Of a stretch of DNA of 38,725 nt, positions 16,369-24,866 are shown piece after piece. The translations under genes were made by a program, and so were the position numbers. How positions within the stretch are numbered: the stretch's first letter is position 1; every line of letters begins with the position of its first letter. The stretch is from assembly GCA_036307305.1 (NCBI GenBank), contig JAXJXV010000016.1, forward strand, positions 1-38,725, in the 5' to 3' direction. The notes under the pieces are model-generated. The model worked only from the letters and a program-made list of their open reading frames with translations. It was not told the origin of the DNA and did not search any database. The stretch is from SIG607 sp036307305 (GTDB lineage: Bacteria > Bacillota > Clostridia > Oscillospirales > Acutalibacteraceae).

Positions 16369-16396
16369 ATTATATTCAGTAGTTTTAAAAAGTCAA
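16369..16396 (-). promoter_or_regulatory. padR promoter
   Basis: Minus strand: TTGACT (16396-16391), 16 nt, TATAAT (16374-16369), followed by a second overlapping TATAAT. It is located 48 nt before the padR start. Confidence 0.7.
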
Positions 16397-16405
16397 GTGT
16401 TTTTC

Positions 16406-16445
16406 GAAAAAAACTTGCGGCAAGGAGAATTTCTCTCCTTGCCGC
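16406..16445 (-). terminator. terminator of the tnpV operon
   Basis: Minus strand GCGGCAAGGAGA-gaaat-TCTCCTTGCCGC (16445-16417), a perfect 12-bp stem, then AAG and seven T (16413-16407). It starts 10 nt after the TnpV stop and separates that operon from padR. Confidence 0.93.
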
Positions 16446-16454
16446 CGCTCTCGG

Positions 16455-16838
16455 TTAGTTGTAAATTATATCGTGGTTTACAATTTCTGTTGCTCTTTGG
16501 CGAATGTTATTCATCTGACCAACCCAAGCCATTTGCTTGGTGGCTTTAAGTTGTTCGGTCACGCCCTCACTTTCTGCCATTTGTTTTACCAAACGATTGA
16601 AAGTATCTTCGGCATCACGGTTGAACTGCAAAAGATAATCATACAGCGTGTGTTCGTTTAGCATTTTGTTGTAGAAGAGTTTGCAGTGCTTTTGGATATG
16701 GTTCAAATGCCGTTGACCCCATACGCCGATTGGCTCACGTTCAGGCTCATCTTCACCGGCGATGATATAATAATCACCGCATAGTTCGTATTTAAGCCCT
16801 GTTCTTTCGTCAGTAATAAACTTCGCTAACTTTTCCAT
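16455..16838 (-). CDS. TnpV-like transposon-encoded protein
   Basis: 127 residues. EREPIGVWGQRHLNHIQKHC, then DYLLQFNRDAEDTFNRLVKQ and VTEQLKATKQMAWVGQMNNI match the TnpV family, found in Clostridial transposons and integrative elements. There is no recombinase motif, and its function is unknown. GGAGGC lies 7 nt before the ATG. It follows the 61-residue gene by 3 nt, and the operon is closed by a strong terminator. Confidence 0.85.
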   Translation of the reverse strand: MEKLAKFITDERTGLKYELCGDYYIIAGEDEPEREPIGVWGQRHLNHIQKHCKLFYNKMLNEHTLYDYLLQFNRDAEDTFNRLVKQMAESEGVTEQLKATKQMAWVGQMNNIRQRATEIVNHDIIYN

Positions 16839-16841
16839 AAG

Positions 16842-17027
16842 TTAAGCCTCCTTATAAACAACCTTCAGTTTCTTTTGTTTTGAGTGAATAACTTTTAATA
16901 AAACTTCGTCCAAAGCATCGGTATGCTTTCTATTTGCAATAAGAGTATTACGCATCTCATTCATACAGTTCACAACCACCCGACGTTCAAAATCATCTAA
17001 TGCGATGTAATATTTCTTTTCTTTCAT
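16842..17027 (-). CDS. small conserved element protein, function unknown
   Basis: 61 residues, MKEKKYYIALDDFERRVVVN..., rich in lysine and predicted helical. AAGGAG precedes the ATG. It is the middle gene of the DUF6809-like, this gene, TnpV operon. Similar short proteins accompany TnpV in Clostridial elements. No motif is visible. Confidence 0.65.
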   Translation of the reverse strand: MKEKKYYIALDDFERRVVVNCMNEMRNTLIANRKHTDALDEVLLKVIHSKQKKLKVVYKEA

Positions 17028-17028
17028 A

Positions 17029-17331
17029 TTAGCACTCCTTCAGCAAGTCCTTAAATGGAGCTTCTTCATTTACAAAAGTATCGTATGTAAATTGTGCGCC
17101 CAAACGGAACCCCATAATAAAACTATCAAGGTTTGATTCTCCGTTCACAACACCCCAAGCATTAGAAAATTCAAGGAATTTCTTTTTGCTTTCGCCTGAA
17201 AGGTTCTCAGTCAAGAAATCCTCATTTAACATCAAGACTTCCATTTGCTTTTGCACGGCTTTGTTTTCCTTTGTGCTCCTTGCTTGTGGATCAAGGTTCC
17301 CATAATAAAATTCTTCAATAAATTTTCCCAT
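17029..17331 (-). CDS. DUF6809-like small protein
   Basis: 100 residues from the ATG at 17331 (MGKFIEEFYYGNLDPQARST), with GGGAGG 8 nt upstream. The frame extends further upstream, but that part has no start signal. ESNLDSFIMGFRLGAQFTYD near the C-terminus is the conserved block. Common in Tn1549-like elements next to TnpV, role unknown. Transcribed from the promoter at 17362-17390. Confidence 0.7.
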   Translation of the reverse strand: MGKFIEEFYYGNLDPQARSTKENKAVQKQMEVLMLNEDFLTENLSGESKKKFLEFSNAWGVVNGESNLDSFIMGFRLGAQFTYDTFVNEEAPFKDLLKEC

Positions 17332-17361
17332 AAAAATAACCTCCCTTAAGTTTCTACAATA

Positions 17362-17390
17362 ATTGTACTTAAAGAAGGGGTTATAGTCGA
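17362..17390 (-). promoter_or_regulatory. promoter of the DUF6809-TnpV operon
   Basis: Minus strand: TCGACT (17390-17385), 17 nt, TACAAT (17367-17362), 30 nt before the start codon. Confidence 0.5.
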
Positions 17391-17420
17391 ATGTACCGAT
17401 ATAAAAAGAAAAAAGGGTAA

Positions 17421-17448
17421 GAAAAAAGAGAGAAGCCAAACTTCTCTC
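17421..17448 (-). terminator. terminator-like hairpin near the element end
   Basis: Minus strand GAGAGAAG-tttgg-CTTCTCTC followed by six T and a C. It lies upstream of the DUF6809 promoter, so it would insulate the operon from transcripts entering from the chromosome. Confidence 0.7.
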
Positions 17449-17463
17449 AATTCTCTTGCCCGC

Positions 17464-17508
17464 AATGCTCGTACCTTTAGGAAACTGTCCTTAAGTGTAC
17501 GACGCATT
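17464..17508. repeat. 45-bp imperfect palindrome at the presumed element end
   Basis: Outer arms AATGCTCGTAC (17464-17474) and GTACGACGCATT (17497-17508) pair with one bulged base. Inner arms CTTTAGGA and TCCTTAAG pair with one mismatch around AACTG. It sits within about 20-40 bp of where yitT homology starts, as expected of a recombinase-binding end or att arm. A structured RNA is the alternative. Confidence 0.5.
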
Positions 17509-17523
17509 ACGGTTTATTCCCTT

Positions 17524-18138
17524 TTTACCGTTACCGTCTATTCACTGGCTTCCTTTTTTATAAACGACGTACTTCCCGTTGACGTAAGTATAGCTTCCCC
17601 TCTAGCAGGACAGGATTTACTCCTTTGTGCTTTGTTCGGCGGTATGATTTCAGGTATTGGAAGCGGTCTTACAATCCGTTACGGCGGCGCTATAGACGGA
17701 ATAGAGGTTATGGCGGTAATTTTCGCAAAAAAACTAGGTATTACTGTTGGCACCTTTGTAATGATTTACAACGTTGCGCTCTACGTCGTATGCGGTATTC
17801 TTATTAAAAGCTGGATACTTCCTCTTTACTCTATAGTTACCTACGCCGCGGGGCTTAAAACCGTCGACTTTATAGTAGAAGGTATCGACCGAAGCAAAGA
17901 GGTTATGATTATAACCGATAAGCCTGTAGAAATAAGTGAAGCGCTTATGTACGAATTTGAATGCGGAACAACCAAGATTGCCGCAACGGGCGGTTATTCA
18001 AACACAAACAAAACCATTATTTATTTCGTTGTAAACCGCTTTCAGATTTCCCGTATGAGAACCATTATACACTCAATTGACAAACACGCTTTCGTTACTA
18101 TCAGTGACGTTGCGGACGTATTCAAAAGCAACGATTAA
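17524..18138 (+). pseudogene. yitT-family membrane protein gene, 5' part missing
   Basis: The C-terminal part of a YitT/DUF2179 protein. SPLAGQDLLLCALFGGMISG and the following glycine-rich helix belong to the membrane domain. YEFECGTTKIAATGGYSN to FVTISDVADVF is the DUF2179 domain. Full-length relatives have about 280 residues, and only about 200 remain. No ATG or GTG lies in frame upstream, and the only possible start is a TTG at 17632 without a ribosome site. The left limit given is approximate. The mobile element ends immediately to the left, so insertion probably split the gene. Confidence 0.75.
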
Positions 18139-18158
18139 ACATTACTTTTAATTTTTTC

Positions 18159-18187
18159 TTGCATAAACGGTCATTTTTGTATATAAT
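18159..18187 (+). promoter_or_regulatory. promoter of the TAXI TRAP operon
   Basis: TTGCAT (18159-18164), 17 nt, TATAAT (18182-18187), 54 nt before the start codon. Confidence 0.75.
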
Positions 18188-18240
18188 GGTAAGTAACATA
18201 TTATAATTTTTTGGTTTTCCAAAAATCAGGAGGTAATTTT

Positions 18241-19197
18241 ATGAAAAAATTATTAGCAATTCTTTTAGTTCTTTCTATGGTATTTGCTCTTGCTGCTTGC
18301 GGCGGTGCTTCTACCATGACAATGGGTACAGGCAGTCCAACAGGTACATATTATGCCTACGGCGGTATCTTAGGACAGTACATTAAAAACAATGCTGGTA
18401 TCAACGTTAACGCTGTTTCTACCGGCGGTTCTAAGGATAACATTCAGGGTATCGACGTTAACGACTACCAGTTAGGTACCGTTCAGTCTGACGTTATGCA
18501 TTATGCTTATACCGGCACACGTTCCTTTGAGGAAGCAGGTAAAATTGATACCTTCCGTACAGTTGCAGGTCTTTATGCAGAGGCTGTTCAGCTTGTAACC
18601 ACAAACCCTGACATCAAGAGTGTTGCTGACCTTAAAGGCAAAAAGGTTTCTATCGGTGCCGCAGGTTCAGGCGTATATTTCAACGCTGTTGACGTACTTG
18701 CCGCAGCAGGTCTTACCGTAGACGACATCAATCCTCAGTATCAGAACTTCGACCAGAGCGCTGACGCTCTCAAGGACGGCAAAATCGACGCCGCTTTCAT
18801 CGTTGCAGGCGCTCCAACACCCGCTATCACCGAGCTTTGCATGACAAACAGCAAAACAAGCATCGTTCCTATTGACGGAGATATCGCTGCAAAGCTTATG
18901 AAGGACAACACCTTCTATTCCGTATACAAGATTCCTGCAGGAACCTATGCTAATCAGAGCGCTGAAATCACAACCGTTACAGTTAAGGCAACCTTAATTG
19001 TCAGCGCTTCTGCAAGTGAGGATGACGTGTATAATCTTACAAAGGCAATCTTCGACAACATTGAAGATATCACAAAGGAACACGCAAAGGGTGCTGAATT
19101 AAGCCTTGAGAATGCTACGGAAGGTCTTACCGTTCCTTTCCACGCAGGTGCTGCTAAATACTTTAAAGAAAAAGGCATCGAAGTAGCAGTACAGTAA
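18241..19197 (+). CDS. TAXI-family TRAP transporter solute-binding lipoprotein
   Basis: 318 residues from the ATG at 18241, AGGAGG 7 nt upstream. A lipoprotein signal ends LAAC with the lipid-anchored cysteine at position 20. GSPTGTYYAYGGILGQYI and AVSTGGSKDNIQGI are typical of the TAXI subgroup, and GKKVSIGAAGSG follows. It captures a solute outside the membrane for the fused permease encoded next. TAXI proteins bind dicarboxylates or amino acids such as glutamate, but the ligand here is unknown. Confidence 0.95.
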   Translation: MKKLLAILLVLSMVFALAACGGASTMTMGTGSPTGTYYAYGGILGQYIKNNAGINVNAVSTGGSKDNIQGIDVNDYQLGTVQSDVMHYAYTGTRSFEEAGKIDTFRTVAGLYAEAVQLVTTNPDIKSVADLKGKKVSIGAAGSGVYFNAVDVLAAAGLTVDDINPQYQNFDQSADALKDGKIDAAFIVAGAPTPAITELCMTNSKTSIVPIDGDIAAKLMKDNTFYSVYKIPAGTYANQSAEITTVTVKATLIVSASASEDDVYNLTKAIFDNIEDITKEHAKGAELSLENATEGLTVPFHAGAAKYFKEKGIEVAVQ

Positions 19198-19279
19198 TTA
19201 ACTCGTTCAGTTGATTAATGAGAATAGCTGCGGCAAAATACAGTCGCAGCTATTTTATTGTAAAAAGGAAGGATTAAAC

Positions 19280-21235
19280 TTGTTGTTTTTTAATAATAAA
19301 AAAGCGCCTGAGTCCAACGAGCCTATGGACTTAGATGCGGTAATGAAAAAATTCGACAGAGAATCAAACACTCGTGTTTGGGAAGGCGTACCTAAAATTA
19401 TAGTTAACTGTATACTTGCCACCTTTTCTCTTTTCTGCATTTACGTAACCTTTTTTGCAACGTGGCCGCAGGAGATAGTTTTATCAAGCTTTGTGGGTTG
19501 TATTGTTTTTGCAGGTTACCTGCTCTACCCTGCAAAAAAAGGTGTGCAAAAGGTTAATCATATCCCTTGGTATGATATTGTTTTAATGGCACTTGGCTCA
19601 GCGTCATTCTTTTATTATACTTACGATGCTATGAATATTATAGCTCAGGGCAGAAATTTCTACACCCATCAGATTATTATAGGTGCAGTCGGTATTATCT
19701 GTCTTTTTGAGCTTTGTAGAAGATGCGTAGGCTTACCTATACTCATAGTAGCGTCAGGTTTTATAATTTACGCTATCGGTTGGGGACTCACTAATCCCGA
19801 TTTAATAAGAAGAACCGAAACTCTCGTAAGTCAGCTTTTCTATTCAACCACATCGGGTATTTTATCAACTCCCATTAATACCTGCGCTAAATTTATAGCA
19901 ATATTCATTATATTCGGCGCATTCCTTGAAAGAACGGGAATTGCAGATTTCTTTATCAAGATTTCCAACTCTGTAGTAGGCGGTTTTTCAGGTGGACCTG
20001 CAAAGGTTGCCGTTGTCGCCTCTGCTCTTGAGGGTATGGTATCAGGTTCTTCCGTTGCAAATACCGTTGGCTCAGGCTCCGTTACTATTCCTCTTATGAA
20101 GAAAACAGGATACAAGCCCGAATTTGCCGCGGCTGCAGAAGCTTCTGCCTCAACAGGCGGTCAGATTATGCCTCCTATTATGGGCGCCGCCGCATTCCTT
20201 ATGGCAGAAAACATCGGTGTTCCGTACAGCAACATTGTTGTTCGAGCAATACTTCCTGCCGTTCTTTACTTTATGGGCGTATTTATTGCCGTTCATCTTG
20301 AAGCCAAGAAGGAAGGTCTGCGCGGTCTTACCAAAGAAGAACTTCCCAGATTTATCCCTCTTTTAAAGCAGTCCTATCTGCTCTTACCTCTTATTATTTT
20401 AATTGCTCTTGTTAGCTCAGGGTCAAGATCTATCGCTTACGCTGCGGCTATAGCTATTGTTTCTACTATAATAGTAGGTCTTTTCAACAAAGAAAACCGT
20501 ATTACTCCAATGCGAATTTTTGAAGCATTGGCAGGCGGTGGACAGGGTATGATTACCGTAGCGGTTGCCTGTGGTGTAGCAGGTATAATTGCAGGTACCA
20601 TTACAATGACCGGTCTTGCAAACGTGCTTATTAACGGAATACTTGTTTTAGCAGGTGATAAGGTTATCATCGCGCTGTTCCTTACTATGCTTTGCTGTAT
20701 TGTTCTTGGTATGGGCGTTCCTACTACTGCGAACTACTGTATTATGGCGGCAACCTGTGCGCCAATACTCGTTCAGATGGGTGTTCCCATGTTGGCTGCT
20801 CATTTCTTCGTGTTCTACTTCGGTATAGTTGCAGACCTTACTCCGCCCGTTGCTCTTGCAGCCTATGCAGGCGCTGCAATCGCTCAGGCAAATCCAATGA
20901 AAACGGCTATCACGGCAACCAAACTGGCTATAGGGGCGTTTATAGTGCCTTACGTATTCGCCCTTAATCCCGCTATGCTGTTCATTGACACTACCGTTTG
21001 GGAGGTTGTTCTTATAATCATAACCTCACTGATTGGTATTTTCGCTGTTTCATCTGCATTACAGGGATATTTTATTCATACTATGTCGTGGTATGAAAGA
21101 ATTATAAGCGTTGTTGGCGGACTGCTTCTTATCTATCCGGGACTTGTTACCGACGTTATCGGTCTTTCCCTTGTAGCTGTTGTTGTTTTAATACAGCTTA
21201 TGACAAAAAAGAAATATACCGCTATTGCACAGTAA
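19280..21235 (+). CDS. TRAP transporter fused 4TM-12TM permease
   Basis: About 651 residues. A TTG start at 19280 is chosen because AAGGAAGG lies 7 nt upstream. The in-frame ATG at 19325 is the alternative. The first part has the four-helix DctQ-like region, and the rest is the DctM-like region with ASASTGGQIMPPIMGAAAFL and LGMGVPTTANYCIMAATC. TAXI binding proteins always work with this fused form. The operon ends in a perfect terminator. Sodium-driven uptake is known for the family. Confidence 0.93.
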   Translation: MLFFNNKKAPESNEPMDLDAVMKKFDRESNTRVWEGVPKIIVNCILATFSLFCIYVTFFATWPQEIVLSSFVGCIVFAGYLLYPAKKGVQKVNHIPWYDIVLMALGSASFFYYTYDAMNIIAQGRNFYTHQIIIGAVGIICLFELCRRCVGLPILIVASGFIIYAIGWGLTNPDLIRRTETLVSQLFYSTTSGILSTPINTCAKFIAIFIIFGAFLERTGIADFFIKISNSVVGGFSGGPAKVAVVASALEGMVSGSSVANTVGSGSVTIPLMKKTGYKPEFAAAAEASASTGGQIMPPIMGAAAFLMAENIGVPYSNIVVRAILPAVLYFMGVFIAVHLEAKKEGLRGLTKEELPRFIPLLKQSYLLLPLIILIALVSSGSRSIAYAAAIAIVSTIIVGLFNKENRITPMRIFEALAGGGQGMITVAVACGVAGIIAGTITMTGLANVLINGILVLAGDKVIIALFLTMLCCIVLGMGVPTTANYCIMAATCAPILVQMGVPMLAAHFFVFYFGIVADLTPPVALAAYAGAAIAQANPMKTAITATKLAIGAFIVPYVFALNPAMLFIDTTVWEVVLIIITSLIGIFAVSSALQGYFIHTMSWYERIISVVGGLLLIYPGLVTDVIGLSLVAVVVLIQLMTKKKYTAIAQ

Positions 21236-21240
21236 TCATA

Positions 21241-21270
21241 AAAAAAGGAGGAAATCTTTCCTCCTTTTTT
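21241..21270. terminator. terminator of the TRAP operon
   Basis: Perfect palindrome AAAAAAGGAGGAAA-tc-TTTCCTCCTTTTTT, with a U-tract in both directions. Confidence 0.93.
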
Positions 21271-21277
21271 ATTTATT

Positions 21278-21326
21278 TTTACAGTAGTAAATTTGTTTAT
21301 ATTATGATATACTCACTCTTGAGTGA
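21278..21326 (+). promoter_or_regulatory. promoter and inverted repeat before the SLC13-like permease gene
   Basis: TTTACA (21278-21283), 16 nt, TATTAT (21300-21305). TCACTC-tt-GAGTGA (21313-21326) lies at the expected transcription start and could be an operator. Confidence 0.5.
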
Positions 21327-21343
21327 AAAAAGGAGGTTAAACT

Positions 21344-22507
21344 ATGGCTTATACAAAAGCAGTACGGCATCACAACCATTACGAACAGCTTATCCGTATA
21401 TATTCTTTTATAAAGAATAATATAGTTATGTTTATTGCACTTATTGCCGCCCTTTCAACCGCTGTTATCGTACCTCCTGACAAAGCATATATAAAATATT
21501 TTGATTTTAAAACACTTACCTGTCTTTTCTGCGTACTTGCCGTGGTTTGCGCACTTAAAAACATACGCTTTTTCTATACCCTTGCTCAAAAGATAGTATC
21601 CTGCTTCGGTACGGCGCGTTCCTCCGTTCTTGCTCTTGTTTATATAACCTTTATTGGCTCTATGCTTATTGCTAACGATATGGCGTTGCTCACCTTTCTC
21701 CCTCTCGGTCATTTCGTGCTTTCCTTCACAAAAAAAGAAAAGTATATGGCGTTTACCTTTATAATGCAGAATATTGCCGCAAATTTAGGAGGTATGCTTA
21801 CCCCCTTCGGCAATCCTCAGAACCTTTATCTCTATACTAAATTTAAAATTCCTACCTTAGAGTTTATGGGAATTATGGCAATTCCTTTTATTATATCGGT
21901 GCTTATTATAACCGTTTGCTGTATTATTTTTGTAAAACCCGAAAAACTGACGGTGGACGACACACCTAACGCTTTACCTATTGGTAAAACTGCGCTGTAT
22001 CTGTGTCTTTTTGCTCTTTCCATTGCTATAGTATTCAGAGGAATTCCCTATTATATAGGTCTTATCGTCATTCCTTTAGTGTTATTCTTTACGGATAAAA
22101 GCGCTCTTAAAAAGGTGGATTATCCCTTGCTTTTCACCTTTGTGTTCTTTTTTATATTCTCGGGCAATATGGCGCGTATCGGCGCTGTGCGCGACGCTCT
22201 TTCCTATCTTCTTAACAAAAGCACTCTCATATTCTCTACCCTTTCCTGTCAGTGCATCAGTAACGTTCCCTCAGCAATATTGCTGTCGCAGTTTACAGAC
22301 AATTACAAGGAACTTCTCATCGGAGTAAATATCGGCGGTGTAGGTACACTTATTGCTTCCCTTGCAAGTCTTATAACCTTCCGTCAGTTTACAACCCATT
22401 ATCCAAAGCAAAGTGGACATTACCTTAAGATGTTCTCTGTATTCAATTTTTCTTTCCTTTTCATTTTGCTTTTATCAATGCTTCTTATAGGACGGTTTTG
22501 GTTATGA
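21344..22507 (+). CDS. SLC13/ArsB-like anion permease
   Basis: 387 residues with about ten hydrophobic segments. NDMALLTFLPLG, TPFGNPQNLYLYTKF and CISNVPSAILLSQFT are the paired hairpin signatures of ion-transporter-superfamily permeases (SLC13, ArsB, NhaD, citrate transporters). AGGAGG is 7 nt before the ATG. Substrate unclear, perhaps a di- or tricarboxylate. It overlaps the phosphopantetheinyl transferase gene by 4 nt, so both are co-transcribed. Confidence 0.85.
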   Translation: MAYTKAVRHHNHYEQLIRIYSFIKNNIVMFIALIAALSTAVIVPPDKAYIKYFDFKTLTCLFCVLAVVCALKNIRFFYTLAQKIVSCFGTARSSVLALVYITFIGSMLIANDMALLTFLPLGHFVLSFTKKEKYMAFTFIMQNIAANLGGMLTPFGNPQNLYLYTKFKIPTLEFMGIMAIPFIISVLIITVCCIIFVKPEKLTVDDTPNALPIGKTALYLCLFALSIAIVFRGIPYYIGLIVIPLVLFFTDKSALKKVDYPLLFTFVFFFIFSGNMARIGAVRDALSYLLNKSTLIFSTLSCQCISNVPSAILLSQFTDNYKELLIGVNIGGVGTLIASLASLITFRQFTTHYPKQSGHYLKMFSVFNFSFLFILLLSMLLIGRFWL

Positions 22508-23055
22508 AATGGCTGACCGCTGATATAAGGGATTTTAAAGAGGAAGAGTATACTCAGTGTCTTTCTTTAATGACGGAAGAAAGGCGTAAATATATAAATT
22601 CCCTTTCTGATGAAAAAAGAAAGCTTACTTCAGTCTGCGCACAGTGGCATATACTAAGCCTTGCGTCAGAGGTTTCAGGTAAAAAATACAGTGAAATAAC
22701 TGTTTTAAGAAATGAAAAAGGCAAACCCTATTTAAAGGATTTACCTTTTCATATAAGTATAAGTCATTCAGACTCCCTTGTTGCCGTTGCAATTAACCAA
22801 AATCCCATTGGTATTGATATAGAAAAAATCAAAAGCAGAAATTTAAATCTTTGCCGAAAACTATGCGATGATGAAGCATCAATTATAAGAAACAGCAATA
22901 ATCCGACTATTGATTTTTATAAAATCTGGACGGCAAAGGAAGCTTACTTTAAAATGACAGGTACGGGTATAGTAAATCTCAAATCCGTATCCTATAAGGA
23001 TATAGACTGTACCCACTTTTTTAAAAACGACTATATTATTACAATAGTAAAATAA
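22504..23055 (+). CDS. Sfp-like 4'-phosphopantetheinyl transferase
   Basis: 183 residues. PIGIDIEKIKSRN carries the Asp/Glu metal ligands, and KIWTAKEAYFKMTGTGI carries the W-x-x-KEA-x-x-K motif. It moves phosphopantetheine from CoA to a carrier protein. It is shorter than classical Sfp (about 220), with a reduced C-terminus. No carrier protein, fatty-acid or polyketide gene is in the window, so the client is unknown. The ATG overlaps the permease stop (ATGA). Confidence 0.88.
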   Translation: MKWLTADIRDFKEEEYTQCLSLMTEERRKYINSLSDEKRKLTSVCAQWHILSLASEVSGKKYSEITVLRNEKGKPYLKDLPFHISISHSDSLVAVAINQNPIGIDIEKIKSRNLNLCRKLCDDEASIIRNSNNPTIDFYKIWTAKEAYFKMTGTGIVNLKSVSYKDIDCTHFFKNDYIITIVK

Positions 23056-23080
23056 AACCGAGGCTTCCCTCGGTTTTATT
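23051..23080. terminator. bidirectional terminator between convergent genes
   Basis: AATAAAACCGAGG-cttc-CCTCGGTTTTATT, perfect stem with an A-tract and a T-tract. It serves the transferase gene and the symporter gene. Confidence 0.9.
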
Positions 23081-23082
23081 AT

Positions 23083-24642
23083 TTATCCTAAAGATGCTTT
23101 TTTATTTGTAACTACGCTTTCATCGTAGCAACTGAATTTTTCGTCTATGTTTTCAGGCAGTGTTTTTTGTGTAAACAGACTGACAACGGGAACGAGAACA
23201 AGTCCGCCAACCATAGCGAAAACACCCGAATAGAGAGAATTGGTGAAAACAAAGCTTATTACGGGAATACCCTGTACGCTTATAATTCCCATTCCGATTA
23301 AAAGCTGTATAAGCTCAATTCCCACACCAAAGACAAAGCTTACCGCTACTGCCGCCTTTGTGGTTTTTTTGCAGTACAGACCATACATAAAGGGAGCAAG
23401 AAATGCACCTGCTAAGGCGCCCCAGGAAACGCCCATCATCTGCGGAATAAATACCGAATCAGACCATATCGTATCCTTAAGTATTGCTATAAGCGCTGAT
23501 ATGACAATGAAAAATACTATGAATATTCTCATTACAAACACGCTTTTTTTCTCGCTCATTTTCTTTTTTATGTTGGGCGCTACCACGTCAAGCGTAATAG
23601 TAGAGGCAGAGGTCAGCACAAGAGAGGAAAGGGTGGACATAGAGGCTGACAGCACAAGAACAATCACAAGAGCAATTATACCTGCGGGAAGCTCTTTCAT
23701 CATAGTAGGAATAATAGAGTCGAAAAGAACCTTTCCGTTTTTAATTACAGGCTCATACAGTCTGCCGAAACCGCCAAGGAAATAACAGCCTCCTGCTACT
23801 ACAATAGCAAATACAGTTGATATTACCGTTCCCTTTTTAATGGAAGCCTCGTCTTTTATTGAGTAGAATTTTCCTACCATCTGAGGAAGTCCCCAGGTAC
23901 CGAGAGAGGTAAGCAACACTACAAACATAAGGAATATTGGATTTGGTCCGAAAATAGAGGTGTACTCTGTACCTGCTTTAATTCCCAGACTTTCTGCGGC
24001 AACGTTAAAGCCGCCGTTTTTGTTAAGCACAGAGGCTATAACTGCAATAATACCTCCCAGCATAATTATGCCCTGTATAAAATCGTTAATTGCCGTTGCC
24101 ATATATCCGCCGAAGATTACGTATACGCCTGTCAGCACCGACATTACCGCAACCACTACCCAGTAAGGAACTGAAAATACGTTATTGAACAGAGAAGAAA
24201 GACCGTTATATAACGAAGCGGTGTAAGGAATAAGGAAAACAAATACTATAAAAGAAGCAATTACCTTTAATTTCTTGCTATCGTACCTTTTTTCAAAGAA
24301 ATCGGGCATTGTTTTACTGCCTAAATGCTGAGTCATTACCCTTGTTCTTCTGCCAAGCACCGACCAGGCGAGAAGTGAGCCGATAAAAGCGTTACCAAGT
24401 CCAATCCAGGTAGACGCAAGACCGAAGTTCCAACCGAACTGACCTGCATAGCCTACAAATATTACCGCCGAGAAATAGGATGTACCGAAGGCAAAGGCAG
24501 TAAGCCAAGGTCCTACGTTTCTGCCTCCCAGCACGAAGCCGTCCACGTTGGTGGAATGTTTTCTGCAATAAAGTCCTACCCCAATCATAAGACCGAAAAA
24601 GCAGAGAAGCATGGGTACGGTTATCATTACTGTTAGCGTCAT
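23083..24642 (-). CDS. sodium:solute symporter (SSS family)
   Basis: 519 residues from the ATG at 24642, with AAAGG 8 nt upstream. About thirteen hydrophobic segments are visible. GLMIGVGLYCRKHSTNVDGF and GGRNVGPWLTAFAFGTSYFS are the start of the SSS core. VLSASMSTLSSLVLTSASTI is the helix-8 region, whose serines bind Na+ in this family. The gene is divergent from the aryl-acid operon and its promoter carries the same operator, so its substrate may be an aryl acid or a related carboxylate (inference). Confidence 0.92.
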   Translation of the reverse strand: MTLTVMITVPMLLCFFGLMIGVGLYCRKHSTNVDGFVLGGRNVGPWLTAFAFGTSYFSAVIFVGYAGQFGWNFGLASTWIGLGNAFIGSLLAWSVLGRRTRVMTQHLGSKTMPDFFEKRYDSKKLKVIASFIVFVFLIPYTASLYNGLSSLFNNVFSVPYWVVVAVMSVLTGVYVIFGGYMATAINDFIQGIIMLGGIIAVIASVLNKNGGFNVAAESLGIKAGTEYTSIFGPNPIFLMFVVLLTSLGTWGLPQMVGKFYSIKDEASIKKGTVISTVFAIVVAGGCYFLGGFGRLYEPVIKNGKVLFDSIIPTMMKELPAGIIALVIVLVLSASMSTLSSLVLTSASTITLDVVAPNIKKKMSEKKSVFVMRIFIVFFIVISALIAILKDTIWSDSVFIPQMMGVSWGALAGAFLAPFMYGLYCKKTTKAAVAVSFVFGVGIELIQLLIGMGIISVQGIPVISFVFTNSLYSGVFAMVGGLVLVPVVSLFTQKTLPENIDEKFSCYDESVVTNKKASLG

Positions 24643-24695
24643 AATTATCACCTTTCTCTTGTTTTAACATTTTAAAGCGTTGAAGCGTTGTATAC

Positions 24696-24724
24696 ACTTT
24701 AACACTTTAAAGCGTGTTTGTCAA
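24696..24724 (-). promoter_or_regulatory. symporter promoter with operator copy
   Basis: Minus strand TTGACA (24724-24719), 17 nt, TAAAGT (24701-24696). The 19-mer CGCTTTAAAGTGTTAAAGT fills 24714-24696, covering most of the spacer and the -10 box. A related half site TTTAAAGCG recurs at 24671-24679. An unknown repressor is implied. Confidence 0.75.
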
Positions 24725-24806
24725 CACTTTTTTAGAAAATTTTTCAAAAAATATTTTCACAGGTTGAAATTACCGCATTTTTTAAAGAAAAAACGACAAT
24801 TAACTA

Positions 24807-24835
24807 TTGACATTTTCGCTTTAAAGTGTTAAAGT
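24807..24835 (+). promoter_or_regulatory. aryl-acid operon promoter with operator copy
   Basis: TTGACA (24807-24812), 17 nt, TAAAGT (24830-24835). The identical 19-mer CGCTTTAAAGTGTTAAAGT occupies 24817-24835, in the same position relative to -35 and -10 as in the divergent promoter. Confidence 0.75.
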
Positions 24836-24866
24836 ATTATTATCACAATTATCAGAGGTTTTTAAT

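Noticed and set aside
17632..18138. Functional short YitT protein from the TTG at 17632
   Set aside because: No ribosome site precedes the TTG and it starts inside a conserved membrane helix, so a truncated gene is more likely.
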